Below the pieces are notes generated by a model. It had not been told where the DNA came from. It was given only the letters and a program-made list of their open reading frames with translations, and did no database searches. A stretch of 64,000 nt of DNA, taken from positions 1,116,001-1,180,000 of the forward strand of contig NEEC01000008.1 in assembly GCA_002189035.1 (NCBI GenBank), read 5' to 3'. The position numbers and the translations under genes were made by a program. Shown here one piece after another: positions 62,359 to 64,000 of this stretch. Numbering within the stretch: position 1 is the first letter of the stretch; each line of letters begins with the position of its first letter. The stretch is from Utricularia gibba (lineage: Eukaryota > Streptophyta > Magnoliopsida > Lamiales > Lentibulariaceae).

Positions 62359-63824
62359 ATGGCCGGACACTTCCTTCCGCCAGCCGAGCTCACTCCGAGC
62401 GGCCGCCCGGTGCTGAAGCATGGTGAGGTTGAGTGCACGCTTCTATCGTCCGTTGACCTTCTCTCCGAGGAATTCCCTTCATTCCCCCATCTTAAGTCCG
62501 GCCTCCTCATCCTCACCACACATCGCCTACTTTGGCTTCCGGGAGACACCGTGGCGCACAAAAGTTCGTCTTTTTTCATCCCTTTATCGGCAGTGCAGCA
62601 AATTTTATCTAACAGGAAGTCGATCATGTCCATGTTCCATAGCCCGAGGATCCGCTTCCATCTTTCCACTTCGGAAGATGGGAGAGTTTCAGTCAATGGA
62701 GTAGGAGCAAAATCATTGGTGATCACTTTGATTGTGAGGGATAAAACTGATACAGATTCATTTTTGGAGAAATTTTGGGATGTTTGGAGGGGTCGAGCAT
62801 GGGAAGCATCGCAATCGGATTCTAGTCGAAATTCTGCGAGTGAGGAGGGATCGGATCATGGGTCATTGGCGATTCGAATGCCGGTTGTGGGAGTTGCAGG
62901 AATATTGAGGAAAGAACAGGAAATGTGGGAGAACACGGACAAGAGTTTGCAGGATGCTTTTCAGGATCTGAATGCTCTCATGGTCTGTAAGTCCGTGACT
63001 GGAATTTTTCTATTGGGTTATGTTCCTTTATTGCTGTTTTGTTTTCATCTCATTGATGGCCTTGCTGCTGATGCATTGGTTGAACTTTAGAGTAAAGCAA
63101 AGGAAATGGTGATGCTCGCTGAGAAGATGAGATTAAAGCTACTATCAGGTCCAAGTAATCAAGGAGGTGGGCCGAACGATGACGAGACTGCTACTAAGGA
63201 AGAGATGCAGGATTGGTTGTTGAGTGTTGGTATTGTCTCTCCTGTCACCAAGGAATCTGCTGGTGCTTTTTACCATCAACAGTTATCACGTCAGGTATTT
63301 ATTTGGTCCAGTTAACGGCATGCCACTCGATATGCTTTCGATGATCAAGAATCTGTTCACGGTTAGTTGGCAGATTTTGTCAAGATACCTTTAGAAAGAG
63401 CTGGAGGTATGATGAACCTAATTGATATCTATTGCCTATTCAATCGTGCCCGTGGAACAGGTGTGTATTTTCTTGCGTTAAATTTCCTTCATTTTCTGCC
63501 TTTCTTGAAGTTCAATTGCAGTGGATCACGTCAAGTCTTTAGTATACGCTGTTTGCTATAACAGAGCTGATCTCACCGGATGATTTGCTTCAAGCATGTT
63601 CTCTCTGGGAAAAAATCAATGTGTATGCAAGCTTCTTTCTTGAGCTCATTCTTTGATTAAAAAAAAGGGTTGTCTTTTGGCTTTTTATGTTTATCTACTG
63701 AATTGGAATTACCACTGTCTCCATTAGTTTGAATATTTGTTTTCTATATGATAGTTCCGTGATGCTGAGAAAATTTGATAGTGGAGTTATGGTTATCCAG
63801 AGTAAAAGCCACAGTGACGATGAG
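62359..63824 (+). CDS. VPS36: VPS36, ESCRT-II subunit (partial, runs off the right edge)
   Basis: ESCRT-II component for sorting ubiquitinated cargo into multivesicular bodies. Five exons are visible (62359–62982, 63091–63294, 63367–63460, 63565–63622, 63755–63824), all in frame; the gene continues beyond 64000. The N-terminal GLUE/PH-like domain holds [14 protein letters not shown] and [17 protein letters not shown]. Then come [44 protein letters not shown], the winged-helix part [58 protein letters not shown] and [20 protein letters not shown]. The [11 protein letters not shown] start at 62359 fits the family; an in-frame ATG at 62272 adds 29 residues. Exon 4 must end AATGT|GTATGC to keep frame. 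Confidence 0.92.
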
Positions 63825-64000
63825 GTGAATTCCTATTTTCTAGTGCTTGTTTGTGTTCATTATTGGTTCATGATCGGAGCTGTGTGACATTTTGTGAGAA
63901 ACGCTGTTCCTCCATATGTGTGGTCCTGAGCATAGATCCTAATGCTCTGGTTTCACATGTATCGCACACCACCTGTGCTACTGCATCTTGCGTTGTCGAT

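Overview
The window is nuclear DNA of a flowering plant, probably a dicot. Protein-coding genes have short GT–AG introns and are separated by very AT-rich spacers. They encode plastid- and mitochondrion-targeted proteins and plant-only families: MORF editing factors, NCED, VQ proteins, TDY-class MAP kinases and ATG8-interacting ATI proteins. Nothing prokaryotic or viral was seen. Exon limits below come from splice-site inspection plus reading-frame arithmetic; where I say the exons sum to an intact frame, I added up their lengths.

Layout. 0.6–6.5 kb (minus strand): plastid ribosomal protein S20, then a PSMD5-like proteasome assembly chaperone. 7.7 kb (plus): a small secreted cysteine-rich peptide. 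8.9–9.8 kb (plus): a damaged OB-fold (At4g28440-like) gene. 11.3–13.3 kb (plus): a RING-H2 ubiquitin ligase. 13.8–17.7 kb: mitochondrial malate dehydrogenase (minus) and MORF8/RIP1 (plus), sharing a short divergent promoter. 19–25.5 kb (plus): an ATI1/2-like autophagy adaptor and an IDM1-like PHD/acetyltransferase. 26.2–31.3 kb (minus): a UBC13-type E2 and ALG9, with a SINE-like element between them. 32.2–40.3 kb (minus): HEME1-type uroporphyrinogen decarboxylase, the DNA 3'-phosphatase ZDP, a 51-residue membrane microprotein gene, and the FYVE/SYLF protein CFS1. 41–44.4 kb (minus): a fragment of plastid L13 and a TDY-class MAP kinase. 46.4–47.8 kb (minus): a GDSL-family protein without its catalytic serine. 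51.3–53.1 kb (minus): intronless NCED. 57.2–57.6 kb (minus): a SIB-type VQ protein. 59.5–64 kb (plus): ARP2/3 subunit ARPC2, one base out of frame, and the 5' part of VPS36.

The gene order is informative. From memory of Arabidopsis locus numbers, S20, PSMD5-like, the RING gene, mMDH2, MORF8, IDM1, HEME1, ZDP and NCED3 all lie in one interval of Arabidopsis chromosome 3 (about At3g15190 down to At3g14440), in the same descending order. UBC36 and ALG9 are neighbours on chromosome 1. The window therefore looks like a conserved ancestral block with insertions.

Themes: organelle function (S20, mMDH, MORF8, UROD); endosome and autophagy traffic (ATI, CFS1, VPS36); ubiquitin/proteasome (PSMD5, RING ligase, UBC13); stress signalling (NCED, MAPK, VQ); and active DNA demethylation (IDM1-like and ZDP, about 9 kb apart). 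Several genes carry lesions or oddities: the OB-fold gene, ARPC2, the GDSL protein, the L13 fragment and a short MAPK tail. No single undescribed multi-gene system stands out. The best novelty candidates are the microprotein gene, the GDSL pseudoenzyme and the cysteine-rich peptide.
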